Of a stretch of DNA of 64,000 bases, positions 48,898-56,901 are shown one piece after another. The stretch's first letter is position 1. Each line of letters starts with the position of its first letter. Source of the stretch: an uncultured Oscillospiraceae bacterium (lineage in GTDB: Bacteria > Bacillota > Clostridia > Oscillospirales > Oscillospiraceae). Location: positions 1 to 64,000 of the forward strand of contig CANRFN010000008.1 of the NCBI GenBank assembly GCA_947629915.1. Direction: 5' to 3'. Position numbers and translations under genes: made by a program. The notes below the pieces were generated by a model that worked only from the letters and a program-made list of their open reading frames with translations, was not told the origin of the DNA and did not search any database.

Positions 48898-49392
48898 TTA
48901 CTCTGTTGGCACAGACTGGTCTGGATCGTCAAGATTCTCCGATGCTGCCATGATGGCCCGGCGGAAGGTCGCCATAAGGCCCTCCATTGGAAATTGGAAC
49001 ACCGCATATCCCATGGCGCAGGAGGTCATGTACTCTTCTGTGGGGACCGCCAGCGGATAGCCATCGTTCATGAGGTACATAAAGCCCTCCGCTTGTACCG
49101 GCGTCTCGGTCCAGATGCTCAGATACTCCACCTGCAGACGTACCTTGTGATACAGATTGGGGCAATCCTCATATTCGTCCAGGGCCTTCTCCTCCCCCGC
49201 CGCTATATCCCAGACCACTGCGGGGACAATGCCGCCCTCTTTTGGCTCCAACGTGAGGTACGCCCGATGATACGCCCCTCTGCACTGCAGGATCCAGCCC
49301 TCCAGGTAGGCGGTCCCCATGGCAAATGCACACGGACAATGCTTTCTCAGCTCTTGGAGGCTCATGTTGCTGCCGTAGGCGATATAGGTCAC
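48898..49392 (-). CDS. AIG2/gamma-glutamylcyclotransferase-like protein
   Basis: A 164-aa protein of the gamma-glutamylcyclotransferase-like fold: YIAYGSNMSLQELRKHCP is the substrate-cradle motif YGSNM, followed by GWILQCRGAYHRAYLTLEPKEGGIVPAVVWDI and EKALDEYEDCPNLY, where the glutamate of ALDEYE matches the catalytic acid. Members cleave gamma-glutamyl amines or peptides; the exact substrate is unknown. Start is GTG at 49392 behind AGGAGG; the ATG at 49425 is upstream of the ribosome binding site. It follows the rplL terminator and is probably separate from the ribosomal operon. Confidence 0.75.
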   Translation of the reverse strand: MTYIAYGSNMSLQELRKHCPCAFAMGTAYLEGWILQCRGAYHRAYLTLEPKEGGIVPAVVWDIAAGEEKALDEYEDCPNLYHKVRLQVEYLSIWTETPVQAEGFMYLMNDGYPLAVPTEEYMTSCAMGYAVFQFPMEGLMATFRRAIMAASENLDDPDQSVPTE

Positions 49393-49434
49393 TGTGGTCT
49401 CCTCCTGTTCTCTTTGCCTGCACACGGTGCAGGC

Positions 49435-49474
49435 TGAAAAAATACCCCGGTGGGCATCAACCTCACCGGGGTAT
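49435..49474 (-). terminator. Terminator of the rplJ-rplL transcript
   Basis: Arms ATACCCCGGTG and CACCGGGGTAT followed on the minus strand by TTTTTTC. Its presence shows that rpoB is not the next gene. Confidence 0.85.
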
Positions 49475-49540
49475 GATCTGTTTTCGCCAGAGCACCCAGA
49501 CGGTGCCGGCTGTGGAAGATGGATGCTGCAGGACTGCTGA

Positions 49541-49915
49541 TTACTTCAGCTCGACCTTGCCGCCGGCATCCTCGATCTTCTTCTTCAGCTCTTCGGCCTC
49601 GTCCTTGGAGACGGCCTCCTTCAGGGTCTTGGGAGCGCCTTCGACGGTGGCCTTGGCCTCGGCCAGGCCCTGGCCGGTGATCTCGCGGACCACCTTGATG
49701 ACCTTGATCTTGGTGGCGGCATCGAAACCGGTGAGCACCACGTCGAACTCGGTCTTCTCCTCCACTACGGGAGCGGCGGGGCCGGCATTGCTGGCGGCCA
49801 TAGCGGCGGCGGAAACGCCGAACTCTTCCTCGAGAGCCTTTACGAGCTCGCTGAGCTCCAGAACGGTGAGCTTCTTGTACTCCTCAACCAGGGCATTGAT
49901 CTTCTCGCTTGCCAT
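49541..49915 (-). CDS. rplL: 50S ribosomal protein L7/L12
   Basis: A 124-aa L7/L12: N-terminal dimerisation part ([30 protein letters not shown]), an Ala/Pro hinge ([18 protein letters not shown]) and the C-terminal factor-binding domain ([45 protein letters not shown]). It forms the ribosomal stalk with L10 and recruits translation factors. ATG at 49915, 66 bases after rplJ. Confidence 0.98.
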   Translation of the reverse strand: MASEKINALVEEYKKLTVLELSELVKALEEEFGVSAAAMAASNAGPAAPVVEEKTEFDVVLTGFDAATKIKVIKVVREITGQGLAEAKATVEGAPKTLKEAVSKDEAEELKKKIEDAGGKVELK

Positions 49916-49981
49916 GATAAATAAACCTCCTATATGATCGAAGTGTTAATGATGTTCCTGCTCTGCAGGATGGGTTGCCGC

Positions 49982-50512
49982 CTATTCGGCAGCGGCGGGT
50001 GCCTCTTCGGCGGGAGCGGTCTGCTTCTCCACGATGGCCTCGGTGACGGCGGCCAACTGGGTGAGGGGCATGAGCAGCATACCCAGAACCTGAGACAGCA
50101 GGACTTCCTTGGAGGGCAGTTCGGACAGTGCCAGCACGTCGTCCAGGGGCAGGACCTGACCGTCCATAAAGCCGGCCTTGATGTTGAACCGGTCGCCCAT
50201 CTGCTTGGCGTACTTGTTCACGATCCGCATGGGGGCGATGGGGTCGCCCTTGGTGACAGCCATGGACGTGGAGCCGTTGAGCACGTTGTCCAGGTCGCCC
50301 AGATTCAGATCGTCCAGAGCCCGGCGGAGCAGAGTGTTCTTCACAACCGCGTACTCCACGCCGTTCTCCCGCAGTTCCTTACGCAGTGCGGTATCCTCGG
50401 CCACGGTGATACCCTTGTAATCCACGAGAACGCCGGAAGTAGCGCCGTTCAGGGATTCCTTCAGAGCGGCCACCACGGCCTGCTTCTCGCTGAGAACCTT
50501 TGCGTTAGGCAT
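49982..50512 (-). CDS. rplJ: 50S ribosomal protein L10
   Basis: A 176-aa L10 with the typical start (KQAVVAALKESLNGATSGVLVDYKGITVAEDTALRKELRENGVEYAVVKNTLLRRAL) and a C-terminal Ala-rich helix that binds L7/L12 dimers. It anchors the stalk to 23S rRNA and represses its own operon through the L10 leader just upstream. ATG at 50512 with CGGAGGTG upstream. Confidence 0.98.
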   Translation of the reverse strand: MPNAKVLSEKQAVVAALKESLNGATSGVLVDYKGITVAEDTALRKELRENGVEYAVVKNTLLRRALDDLNLGDLDNVLNGSTSMAVTKGDPIAPMRIVNKYAKQMGDRFNIKAGFMDGQVLPLDDVLALSELPSKEVLLSQVLGMLLMPLTQLAAVTEAIVEKQTAPAEEAPAAAE

Positions 50513-50541
50513 AGTTTGGATTCACCTCCGGATAAAGTAAA

Positions 50542-50636
50542 GTGCCGCGTTTCGAAAACGCGGCACGAAAAAGCATCGTATGCCGCGATCTCGGCGGGGT
50601 TTACACCAGTCTGGCCACCCGCTGTCTTCGAACGCG
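50542..50636 (-). ncRNA. L10 leader RNA with terminator hairpin
   Basis: The transcript from the promoter at 50643-50671 carries GACAGCGGGTG, about 14 bases, then TAAACCCCGCCGAG, the L10-binding consensus of ribosomal L10 leaders. It ends in GTGCCGCGTTT-hairpin-AAACGCGGCAC followed by TTTACTTT (50542-50566), a terminator-like stem before the ribosome binding site. Excess L10 would bind the leader and favour termination. Confidence 0.75.
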
Positions 50637-50642
50637 ATGGGG

Positions 50643-50671
50643 ATTATACCAGCCTCCGGAGCCGCCGTCAA
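50643..50671 (-). promoter_or_regulatory. Promoter of rplJ-rplL
   Basis: Minus strand TTGACG, 17-bp spacer, TATAAT, between rplA and rplJ. Confidence 0.75.
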
Positions 50672-50726
50672 GGGGCCCCGGAGAACCAATATCGAAAAAA
50701 GTGCCGAATTTCGCTTCAGTCGAGGC

Positions 50727-51422
50727 TTACACGAACTTGCCGGCGTTGACCTTCACACCGGGGCCCATGGTGCAGGCTGCCACGCAGGAGCGGATATACT
50801 GACCTTTGGCGGCGGCGGGCTTGGCGCGGACGATGGCGGTCATGAGGGCTGCCAGGTTCTCAGACAGCTTCTCGGGGCCAAAGGAGACCTTGCCGATGGG
50901 GCAGTGGATGATGTTGGTCTTGTCCAGACGGTACTCCACTTTACCGGCTTTGATCTCTTTGACGGCCTGGGTGACGTTGGGGGTGACGGTGCCGGCCTTG
51001 GGGGAGGGCATCAAGCCCTTGGGGCCCAGGATCTTACCGAGACGGCCCACGATACCCATCATGTCGGGGGTGGCGACTACTACATCGAAGCCGAACCAGT
51101 TCTCCTTCTGGATGCGCTCTACCAGCTCCATGCCGCCGGCGAAATCTGCGCCTGCGTCCAGAGCTTCCTGCACCTTGGCGTCCTTGGCGAACACCAGGAC
51201 CTTGCGGGTCTTGCCGGTGCCGTGGGGGAGGACGATGGCGCCGCGGACCTGCTGGTCTGCGTGACGGCTGTCCACGCCGAGCTTGACGTGCAGCTCAACG
51301 GTCTCATCGAACTTGGCGGTGGCGGTCTTGATGACGAGGGCCATCGCATCGTTCACTTCGTACTGGGTCTGGCGATCCACCTGCTTGGCGGAATCGACAT
51401 ACTTCTTGCCTTTCTTAGCCAT
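50727..51422 (-). CDS. rplA: 50S ribosomal protein L1
   Basis: A 231-aa L1 with [42 protein letters not shown] and the [30 protein letters not shown] signature. It forms the E-site stalk on 23S rRNA and usually represses the L11 operon. ATG at 51422; rplK ends 18 bases upstream. Confidence 0.98.
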   Translation of the reverse strand: MAKKGKKYVDSAKQVDRQTQYEVNDAMALVIKTATAKFDETVELHVKLGVDSRHADQQVRGAIVLPHGTGKTRKVLVFAKDAKVQEALDAGADFAGGMELVERIQKENWFGFDVVVATPDMMGIVGRLGKILGPKGLMPSPKAGTVTPNVTQAVKEIKAGKVEYRLDKTNIIHCPIGKVSFGPEKLSENLAALMTAIVRAKPAAAKGQYIRSCVAACTMGPGVKVNAGKFV

Positions 51423-51440
51423 GATTCGCTCCTCCTTTCC

Positions 51441-51866
51441 TTACTTCTCTACCAGAACGCCCATGGAGCGGGCGGTGCCGGCGATCATGCTCATGGCAGC
51501 CTCCAGGCTGGCCGCGTTCAGGTCGGGCATCTTGGTCTCAGCGATCTTCTGGAGATCGGCCTTGGACAGGGTGGCAACCTTGGTCTTGTTGGGAACACCG
51601 GAGCCGGACTCGATGCCGCATGCCTTCTTGATCAGCACGGGGGCCGGCGGGGTCTTGGTGATGAAAGTGAAAGAGCGGTCGGAGTATACGGTGATGACAA
51701 CGGGGATGATGAGGCCCATGTCCTTCTTGGTCCGCTCGTTAAACTCCTTGGTGAACATGGCGATGTTCACACCGTGCTGGCCGAGGGCGGGGCCCACAGG
51801 GGGCGCCGGCGTTGCCTGACCGGCTGGAATCTGCAATTTTACATATCCGGTAATTTTCTGTGCCAT
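51441..51866 (-). CDS. rplK: 50S ribosomal protein L11
   Basis: A 141-aa L11: [35 protein letters not shown] is the N-terminal thiostrepton-region domain and the C-terminus ends in the RNA-binding [14 protein letters not shown] at 51866 matches the family start (the frame opens at 51878). It binds the GTPase centre of 23S rRNA and is needed for stringent-response activation. Confidence 0.98.
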   Translation of the reverse strand: MAQKITGYVKLQIPAGQATPAPPVGPALGQHGVNIAMFTKEFNERTKKDMGLIIPVVITVYSDRSFTFITKTPPAPVLIKKACGIESGSGVPNKTKVATLSKADLQKIAETKMPDLNAASLEAAMSMIAGTARSMGVLVEK

Positions 51867-51960
51867 TTGAAACAGCACCTCCTAGTAAGATGTGGTGGTG
51901 ACGGAGCGGTTCAGCTCCTCCCACGTTCGGAACCCGGATGGTTCCTGCGCCTGGCGGGCG

Positions 51961-52479
51961 TCAGATCGGCTCTACCTGATCCAGATCCAGCTCCACCGGC
52001 GTGTCGCGGCCGAACATGGACACGGTAACCCGTACCTTGCCCTTGTCCTTGTCCACTTCCTCCACCGTGCCGGTGAAGGACGCCAGTGCGCCGTCGTTGA
52101 TCCGTACCTGGTCGCCTACGTCATAGGAGACTACGATCTCCTTCTTTTCCACGCCCATGGCGACTATTTCCTCTTCTGTGAGGGGGATGGCCTTGTTGGC
52201 AGCACCCACAAACCCAGTGACACCGCGGATGTTCCGCACCAGATGCCAGGTCTCATCGGTCATCACCATTTTCACCAGCACATAGCCCGGGAACACTTTG
52301 CGCTCCACGGTCTTGGGGCCGCTCTCGGTGACCTCGGTCACCGTCTCCAGGGGGACGTTCACAGAGGCGATGAGATGGTGCATGTTGCGGTTTTCCACAG
52401 CCTGCTGGATGGCCACGGCTACGGTGTTCTCATAGCCGGAGTAGGTATGGGCCACATACCACTTTAAATCCTCAGCCAT
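51961..52479 (-). CDS. nusG: Transcription termination/antitermination protein NusG
   Basis: A 172-aa NusG: N-terminal NGN domain (WYVAHTYSGYENTVAVAIQQAVE, VFPGYVLVKMVMTDETWHLVRNIRGVTGFVG) and C-terminal KOW domain (GDQVRINDGALASFTGTVEEVDKDKGKVRVTVSMFGRDTPVELDLDQVE). It binds RNA polymerase and links it to Rho or the ribosome. ATG at 52479, 9 bases after secE. Confidence 0.98.
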   Translation of the reverse strand: MAEDLKWYVAHTYSGYENTVAVAIQQAVENRNMHHLIASVNVPLETVTEVTESGPKTVERKVFPGYVLVKMVMTDETWHLVRNIRGVTGFVGAANKAIPLTEEEIVAMGVEKKEIVVSYDVGDQVRINDGALASFTGTVEEVDKDKGKVRVTVSMFGRDTPVELDLDQVEPI

Positions 52480-52488
52480 GTGTGATTC

Positions 52489-52803
52489 TTAGAAGAGGCT
52501 GGCGAGGTTCAACAGTGCCTCGACCACTGCGCGGGCAATCCAGTCAAAGCACCAGATGAAAACGCCCACGACCAGAACGCAGGCGATGACCACGCCGACA
52601 TTCTTGACGGTATCCTTGAGAGAAGGCCAGGTGACCTTTTTCAGCTCACCGCGAAGATCCTTGAACCACTTGCGGACCTTCTCCATGCGCTCGCCCTTCT
52701 TCTTCTCTTTCTTGGCTGCAGCCTTGGCGGCCTTCTTGCTTTCCTTATCTTCGGAGGTTACGGCCTCCTGGCCAGCGGTGTCCCGCTTTTCCTGTTCAGA
52801 CAT
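52489..52803 (-). CDS. secE: Preprotein translocase subunit SecE
   Basis: A 104-aa SecE with one membrane segment at about residues 68-90 and the amphipathic FKDLRGELKKVTWPSLKDTVKN before it. The first 40 residues are a Lys/Glu-rich extension (DKESKKAAKAAAKKEKKKGER) longer than in B. subtilis SecE. It stabilises SecY in the translocon. ATG at 52803, 33 bases after rpmG. Confidence 0.95.
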   Translation of the reverse strand: MSEQEKRDTAGQEAVTSEDKESKKAAKAAAKKEKKKGERMEKVRKWFKDLRGELKKVTWPSLKDTVKNVGVVIACVLVVGVFIWCFDWIARAVVEALLNLASLF

Positions 52804-52836
52804 TTTGGTACCCTTCTTTCCTTGAGCCGCAGCCCA

Positions 52837-53001
52837 TTACTTCGTTTCGGTATGCAGAGTATGCTTTCTGCAGAAGGGGCAGTACTTGTTGAGTTCCAAG
52901 CGCTCCGTGGTGTTGCGCTTGTTCTTCTTGGTGTTGTAGTTGCGCTGCTTGCACTCAGAGCAGCGCAGTACAATCTTGACACGGTTACCGGCTTTCGCCA
53001 T
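52837..53001 (-). CDS. rpmG: 50S ribosomal protein L33 (zinc-binding form)
   Basis: A 54-aa protein with [22 protein letters not shown] and the second pair [12 protein letters not shown], i.e. the four-cysteine C+ form that binds zinc. It is too short for a 60-residue cutoff. ATG at 53001 follows AAGGAGGTG. First gene of the rpmG-secE-nusG-rplK-rplA transcript, with a long structured leader upstream. Confidence 0.95.
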   Translation of the reverse strand: MAKAGNRVKIVLRCSECKQRNYNTKKNKRNTTERLELNKYCPFCRKHTLHTETK

Positions 53002-53220
53002 CTCGGCACCTCCTTATGAAATTGCCGTCCCAGCAAAACAAAACTGGAACCGGCGGGCCGGTTCCAGCATATTCCCAGACGGCATAGCACGCCCATGGGC
53101 GCAATACACCATTTCGAAATCTACGGAAGCGGCTGATCTGCCTCCCTGCGTCCCGTCTGGGTAGAGGGTTTTACGCCTAACCCGTAAAATAGGCGCAAAA
53201 AAAGGCCCTGCACGCAGGTA
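53002..53220 (-). promoter_or_regulatory. Structured leader of the rpmG-secE-nusG operon
   Basis: About 219 nt of untranslated leader. A terminator-like hairpin CTGGAACCGG/CCGGTTCCAG (53044-53067) is followed by TTTTGTTTTG. The segment at 53078-53084 can pair either with 53153-53161 (CCCAGACGG/CCGTCTGGG, 9 bp with 53074-53082) or with 53023-53029 beside the ribosome binding site, which are mutually exclusive folds. I find no tRNA here. Confidence 0.5.
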
Positions 53221-53226
53221 TTGTCC

Positions 53227-53255
53227 ATGTTAGCACGTTCCGATGGGGCTGTCAA
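53227..53255 (-). promoter_or_regulatory. Promoter of the rpmG-secE-nusG-rplKA operon
   Basis: Minus strand TTGACA, 17-bp spacer, TAACAT. The stretch from here to the helicase stop at 53397 has no gene. Confidence 0.7.
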
Positions 53256-53396
53256 GGAGAAATTTCAGAAAAAAAACCAGGTTTTTTGCAGGCTTTCTGC
53301 CGAAAAACCGTGCAAAATGGCGGGAAGGCCGCTTTTCTTCCCAGTTTTCTCGGCTGCAGGCGATCTCCCGGGGCGGCATTCCCCGGGAAATCGCCC

Positions 53397-55526
53397 TCAG
53401 ATCCAGTTGCACCAGGCGATGGTGCGCTCCGCACCGCTGTCAAAGCGGACGGTGAGGGTGTCCCCCATCACGGCGGTCACGGTCCCAATTCCCAGGATCT
53501 CATGGCGGATCCGGTCCCCGGGAGAGGGCATCCCGCCGGGCTGCAGGCGCTTCGCCGGCCCCGCTTTCGGGACAGAGGCGGGTGCGGGATCGGCATCTGT
53601 ACTGGCCTCCGCTGCCGGGGCCGCCTCCTCCGGCAATGCCTCCTCTTCTCCCTTCTCCTCCTCCGGCGCCTCATACATCCGCTTCAGGAAGGGCGAGGGC
53701 TGGACGACCTGGTAGCCGAAGATGTCCGGCACATAGATGTCCACCCGGCGTTTGGCCCGGGTAATGGCCACATAGAAGAGGCGGGCGTCCTCCTCCGCCT
53801 CGGCCGGGGAGCGCACCTCCCCCTCCTCATCCTCCTGGGGCAGAATCCCCTGGAAGGCGTCCAGCAGGATCACCCGGTCAAACTCCAGCCCCTTGGCGGA
53901 GTGGATGGTGGTGAGGGTGATGTTGGAACTGCTGTCCCCCCTGGCGCTCCTGCACTGCTCCAGCACGTCCAGGAAGGCGGCGATGGTCTGTTGCCGCTCT
54001 GCCATCAGCTCCAGCATGTCCAGCGGGAAGTTTTCGTCCAGGTCATAGGGCAGGCTGTCCTCCTCCATCTTCCGGAGGTACTGCACCGCGTACAGGGGCT
54101 GCCAGTCTGCCAGGGTGCTCACCAGTACCTCCGCCCGCTGCAGGCGCCGGAGCAAGGTCTTCTCCTTGACAAACAGCGTCTGGGCCACCGTCAGCGCCGG
54201 CACACCGGGCTGAGTGGCGCAGGCCGCCTCCAGGGCATCCATCCGGTCGTTTTTCAGGTAGAACCCCAAAATGCGCCGGGCCTTGCGGAGGGCGGAAAAG
54301 CGGTCCGGGTAGACGGTGAGGGTGAGCACCGCCACCACGCCGGAGATCAGGGGATGGGCGAGAAAGCTGTCGAAGGTACACCGGCGGTTCACCTGCAGTC
54401 CCATCACATCCAGGGCTGCGGCGATGGGCAGCAGCATATAGTTGTTCCGGGCCAGCACCGCCACGGTCTCCCCCGTCTCCCGGGCGTCCGCGAGGGTGCG
54501 CAGCACCTCTTGGTAGACCTGGTTCTCGGAGGGCTTGGGCAGCAGATGGATCTCCCCGTAGAGGGTGCTGTCTGCCACGGCAGTCTTGGCATAGCGGAAG
54601 CGGTTCCAGGCCACGAACTGATTGGCGATCTCCACGATATACCTGCCGCTGCGGTAGTTGGTCTCCAGGTACAGCACCGCCGCCTCCGGGTAGTGGTCCT
54701 GGAAGTGGAGGATATACTGGGGGTCCGCCCCGCGGAAGGCGTAGATGCTCTGGTCATCGTCCCCCACCACAAAGTAGCTGCTGCACCCCTCGGTGAGCAT
54801 CTCCAGGATAGCAAACTGGACGGGAGAGGTGTCCTGGGCCTCGTCCAGGCTGATGTGGGGGTACTGGGCTTTGAAGTGCGCCTTTACGTCCGGGTACTTC
54901 CGGAGGACCCGGTAGGCCCGGATGAGCTGGTCGTCAAAGTCCATGCAGCCGTGCTGCTCTTTGTACCCCCGGTAGAGGGCGTTGAAATCGGCAAGGCGCA
55001 TGTCCGGGCAGTCCTCCGCCAGTTCCGGACACTCCATGGCCTCCAGCTCCGCCTTGGAGGTCATCCGGTTCTTGCTCCAGGTGAGGACCTGCTCCAACAC
55101 CTGCACCGTGTTGTCTGAGAGCCAGACGTCCTTGGTCTCTTTCATGGCAGCCCGCAGAAGCTTGCGGGTGTTGGGCTCCAGGGCGGGGATGGCCAGGCCG
55201 TGGGCGGTTCTGGCATACCGGAGAATCTGCACACAGAGGCTGTTGATGGTTGCAAAGTTGGGGCTGCCGGCTTCCGTTCCGAACTTCGTTTGAAAGCGGG
55301 TCTCCATCTCCTCCGCGGCCGCCTTGGTGTAGGTGATGCAGAGGATGTTATCCGCGGGTACGCCCCGGCAGAAGATCAGGTAGCCGATTCGGGCGATGAG
55401 CACCGTGGTCTTGCCGCTGCCAGGCACCGCCAGCAGCAAAGTCTCTCCCCTCTCCCGCAGCACAGCGGCACGCTGCTGGGGATTGAGGCTGATCGCATAT
55501 TGGGCACAGAAGGCATCCAGATCCAC
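53397..55526 (-). CDS. UvrD/PcrA-type ATP-dependent DNA helicase
   Basis: A 709-aa superfamily 1A helicase. Walker A AVPGSGKTT is at residues 33-41, motif II DEAQDTSPVQ near 227, and the C-terminal motifs TIHSAKGLEFDRV and YVAITRAKRRVDIY. The last 45 residues form a PcrA-type tail (GDRIRHEILGIGTVTAVMGDTLTVRFDSGAERTI) that in PcrA contacts RNA polymerase. It unwinds DNA 3' to 5' in repair. ATG at 55526, GGAGG upstream. It lacks the usual ligA or pcrB neighbours and may be a second UvrD paralogue rather than the main PcrA. Confidence 0.9.
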   Translation of the reverse strand: MDLDAFCAQYAISLNPQQRAAVLRERGETLLLAVPGSGKTTVLIARIGYLIFCRGVPADNILCITYTKAAAEEMETRFQTKFGTEAGSPNFATINSLCVQILRYARTAHGLAIPALEPNTRKLLRAAMKETKDVWLSDNTVQVLEQVLTWSKNRMTSKAELEAMECPELAEDCPDMRLADFNALYRGYKEQHGCMDFDDQLIRAYRVLRKYPDVKAHFKAQYPHISLDEAQDTSPVQFAILEMLTEGCSSYFVVGDDDQSIYAFRGADPQYILHFQDHYPEAAVLYLETNYRSGRYIVEIANQFVAWNRFRYAKTAVADSTLYGEIHLLPKPSENQVYQEVLRTLADARETGETVAVLARNNYMLLPIAAALDVMGLQVNRRCTFDSFLAHPLISGVVAVLTLTVYPDRFSALRKARRILGFYLKNDRMDALEAACATQPGVPALTVAQTLFVKEKTLLRRLQRAEVLVSTLADWQPLYAVQYLRKMEEDSLPYDLDENFPLDMLELMAERQQTIAAFLDVLEQCRSARGDSSSNITLTTIHSAKGLEFDRVILLDAFQGILPQEDEEGEVRSPAEAEEDARLFYVAITRAKRRVDIYVPDIFGYQVVQPSPFLKRMYEAPEEEKGEEEALPEEAAPAAEASTDADPAPASVPKAGPAKRLQPGGMPSPGDRIRHEILGIGTVTAVMGDTLTVRFDSGAERTIAWCNWI

Positions 55527-55581
55527 CGGACAGCACCTCCTTTTGGGGCAGGTGGGACAAGGGCTTTCTATTCAGCCCCCT

Positions 55582-55610
55582 ATCTTAGCCGTTCAGAGGG
55601 GGATTGTCAA
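55582..55610 (-). promoter_or_regulatory. Promoter of the UvrD-type helicase
   Basis: Minus strand TTGACA, 17-bp spacer, TAAGAT. Confidence 0.65.
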
Positions 55611-55683
55611 GGAAAGAAGGCATACAAAATAGCCAATTTGTGCCCATTCTATGCCCGAAACGGCCGCTTTTTCCGTCAGTCCC

Positions 55684-55713
55684 GTGAGGTGTCGGTCCAG
55701 ACCGACACCTCAC
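55684..55713 (+). repeat. Dispersed GGTGTCGGT hairpin repeat, copy 3
   Basis: GTGAGGTGTCGGTC-CA-GACCGACACCTCAC is a perfect 14-bp palindrome. It sits between the divergent helicase and HD genes. In the plus reading it is almost identical to the minus-strand readings of copies 1 and 2. Confidence 0.65.
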
Positions 55714-55775
55714 TCCCCCGCGGACAGAACCCCTCGAATTGGGCCGAATTCCCGGGTTCCCTCCCGGAAAAGGGC

Positions 55776-55803
55776 TTGCAGGACGGCGGAAAAATGGTAT
55801 AAT
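55776..55803 (+). promoter_or_regulatory. Promoter of the HD-domain gene
   Basis: TTGCAG, 16-bp spacer, TATAAT. The rest of 55527-55887 holds only the helicase promoter and the hairpin repeat. Confidence 0.55.
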
Positions 55804-55887
55804 CGGGGCAGGAAACGGATCTCTCCCCTGCCCAGCCACATCGCAGGACCCCCTGGCCGGGCACAGTGGGACAACAAGGAGGAAACG

Positions 55888-56490
55888 ATGGATACCACTT
55901 CGTTCAACAGCGTACGGGAGGAGTTTGAGTCCTACTACCGGGAGAACATCAGCCGCCCCGGGGCAGACAAGCTCCTGGCATGGCTCGTCACCACGGACTT
56001 TTTCACCGCCCCCGCCAGCACCCGCTATCACCTGGCGGTAGAGGGCGGTCTCTGCCGCCACAGCATCAACGTCTTTCTCCGTCTGCGGGCCCTCTACCAG
56101 GCGGAGATCACCCACGGCGCCCCGCTCACCCGGGAGCAGCTGGAGACCGTGGCCATCTGCGGGCTGCTCCACGATGTGTGCAAGACCAACACCTACAAGA
56201 TCGAGCTGCGAAACCGCAAGAACGACCAGGGGGTGTGGGAGCAGGTCCCCTTCTACACCGTGGACGACCGCATCCCGTACGGCCACGGGGAGAAGTCCGT
56301 GTACATCATCTCCGGCTTTCTGAAGCTCTCCCGGGAGGAGGCTATGGCCATCCGCTGGCACATGGGCTTTACGGACAACGACTTCCGGGCGGGCTCTCAC
56401 ACCGTGGGCCAGGCCATGGAGCAGTTTCCCCTGGCCCTGCTCTGCCACATCGCAGACCTGGAGTCCACCTATCTGGACGAAGCCCGGTAG
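55888..56490 (+). CDS. HD-domain phosphohydrolase
   Basis: A 200-aa HD-superfamily protein: EGGLCRHSINVFLRL carries the first histidine, CGLLHDVCKTN the HD pair, and CHIADLESTYLDEA the last aspartate. The type resembles the Firmicutes HD proteins of unknown substrate near ligand-binding or nucleotide metabolism genes. ATG at 55888 follows AAGGAGG. It has its own promoter and terminator. No domain beyond HD is present, so the substrate cannot be read. Confidence 0.82.
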   Translation: MDTTSFNSVREEFESYYRENISRPGADKLLAWLVTTDFFTAPASTRYHLAVEGGLCRHSINVFLRLRALYQAEITHGAPLTREQLETVAICGLLHDVCKTNTYKIELRNRKNDQGVWEQVPFYTVDDRIPYGHGEKSVYIISGFLKLSREEAMAIRWHMGFTDNDFRAGSHTVGQAMEQFPLALLCHIADLESTYLDEAR

Positions 56491-56528
56491 GCAGGGCTCA
56501 GGCAGTACAACGCAGTCATGCATCTCCC

Positions 56529-56571
56529 GCCGCGCACCAGGCCCCGCCTGGTGCGCGGCCCTTCTTTTTAA
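56529..56571 (+). terminator. Terminator after the HD-domain gene
   Basis: 14-bp arms GCCGCGCACCAGGC and GCCTGGTGCGCGGC followed by CCTTCTTTTT. The stretch 56572-56790 has no gene that I can support. Confidence 0.85.
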
Positions 56572-56790
56572 AGCATCCACCTTGAGAATAGCTCACTGTC
56601 CTCTCGTGGAATTCCACATATCGCCAGTCCGTAACACAGTCCTATGCCCATCGGTTTGCAAGGAAGGCGCGGCACCCTCCGCCCTGCCGCATTCTCAAGG
56701 AAAAGGTGCGTTTTCACAGGCCTCCAGGCCGATATTGTTAATACTGCAGGAATTCCAGGGAAAACGGCAATCGCCTCAGAGTGCGCAACC

Positions 56791-56819
56791 TTGCAAAAAA
56801 TGCCCGAAAATGATATTCT
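56791..56819 (+). promoter_or_regulatory. Promoter of the hybrid histidine kinase operon
   Basis: TTGCAA, 17-bp spacer, TATTCT. Confidence 0.55.
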
Positions 56820-56901
56820 ACAGGGTACATTTTGGCACACATTGTGGCAAAAGCGGCATGGGCCGGCGGTCTGCCAGGCGCATGAAAAGGAGGTCCTCCC
56901 C

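Noticed and set aside
53002..53396. A tRNA-Trp or other tRNA gene upstream of secE or rpmG
   Set aside because: No T-arm GGTTCGAATCC-like box or acceptor pairing could be found on either strand; the stems are leader structures.
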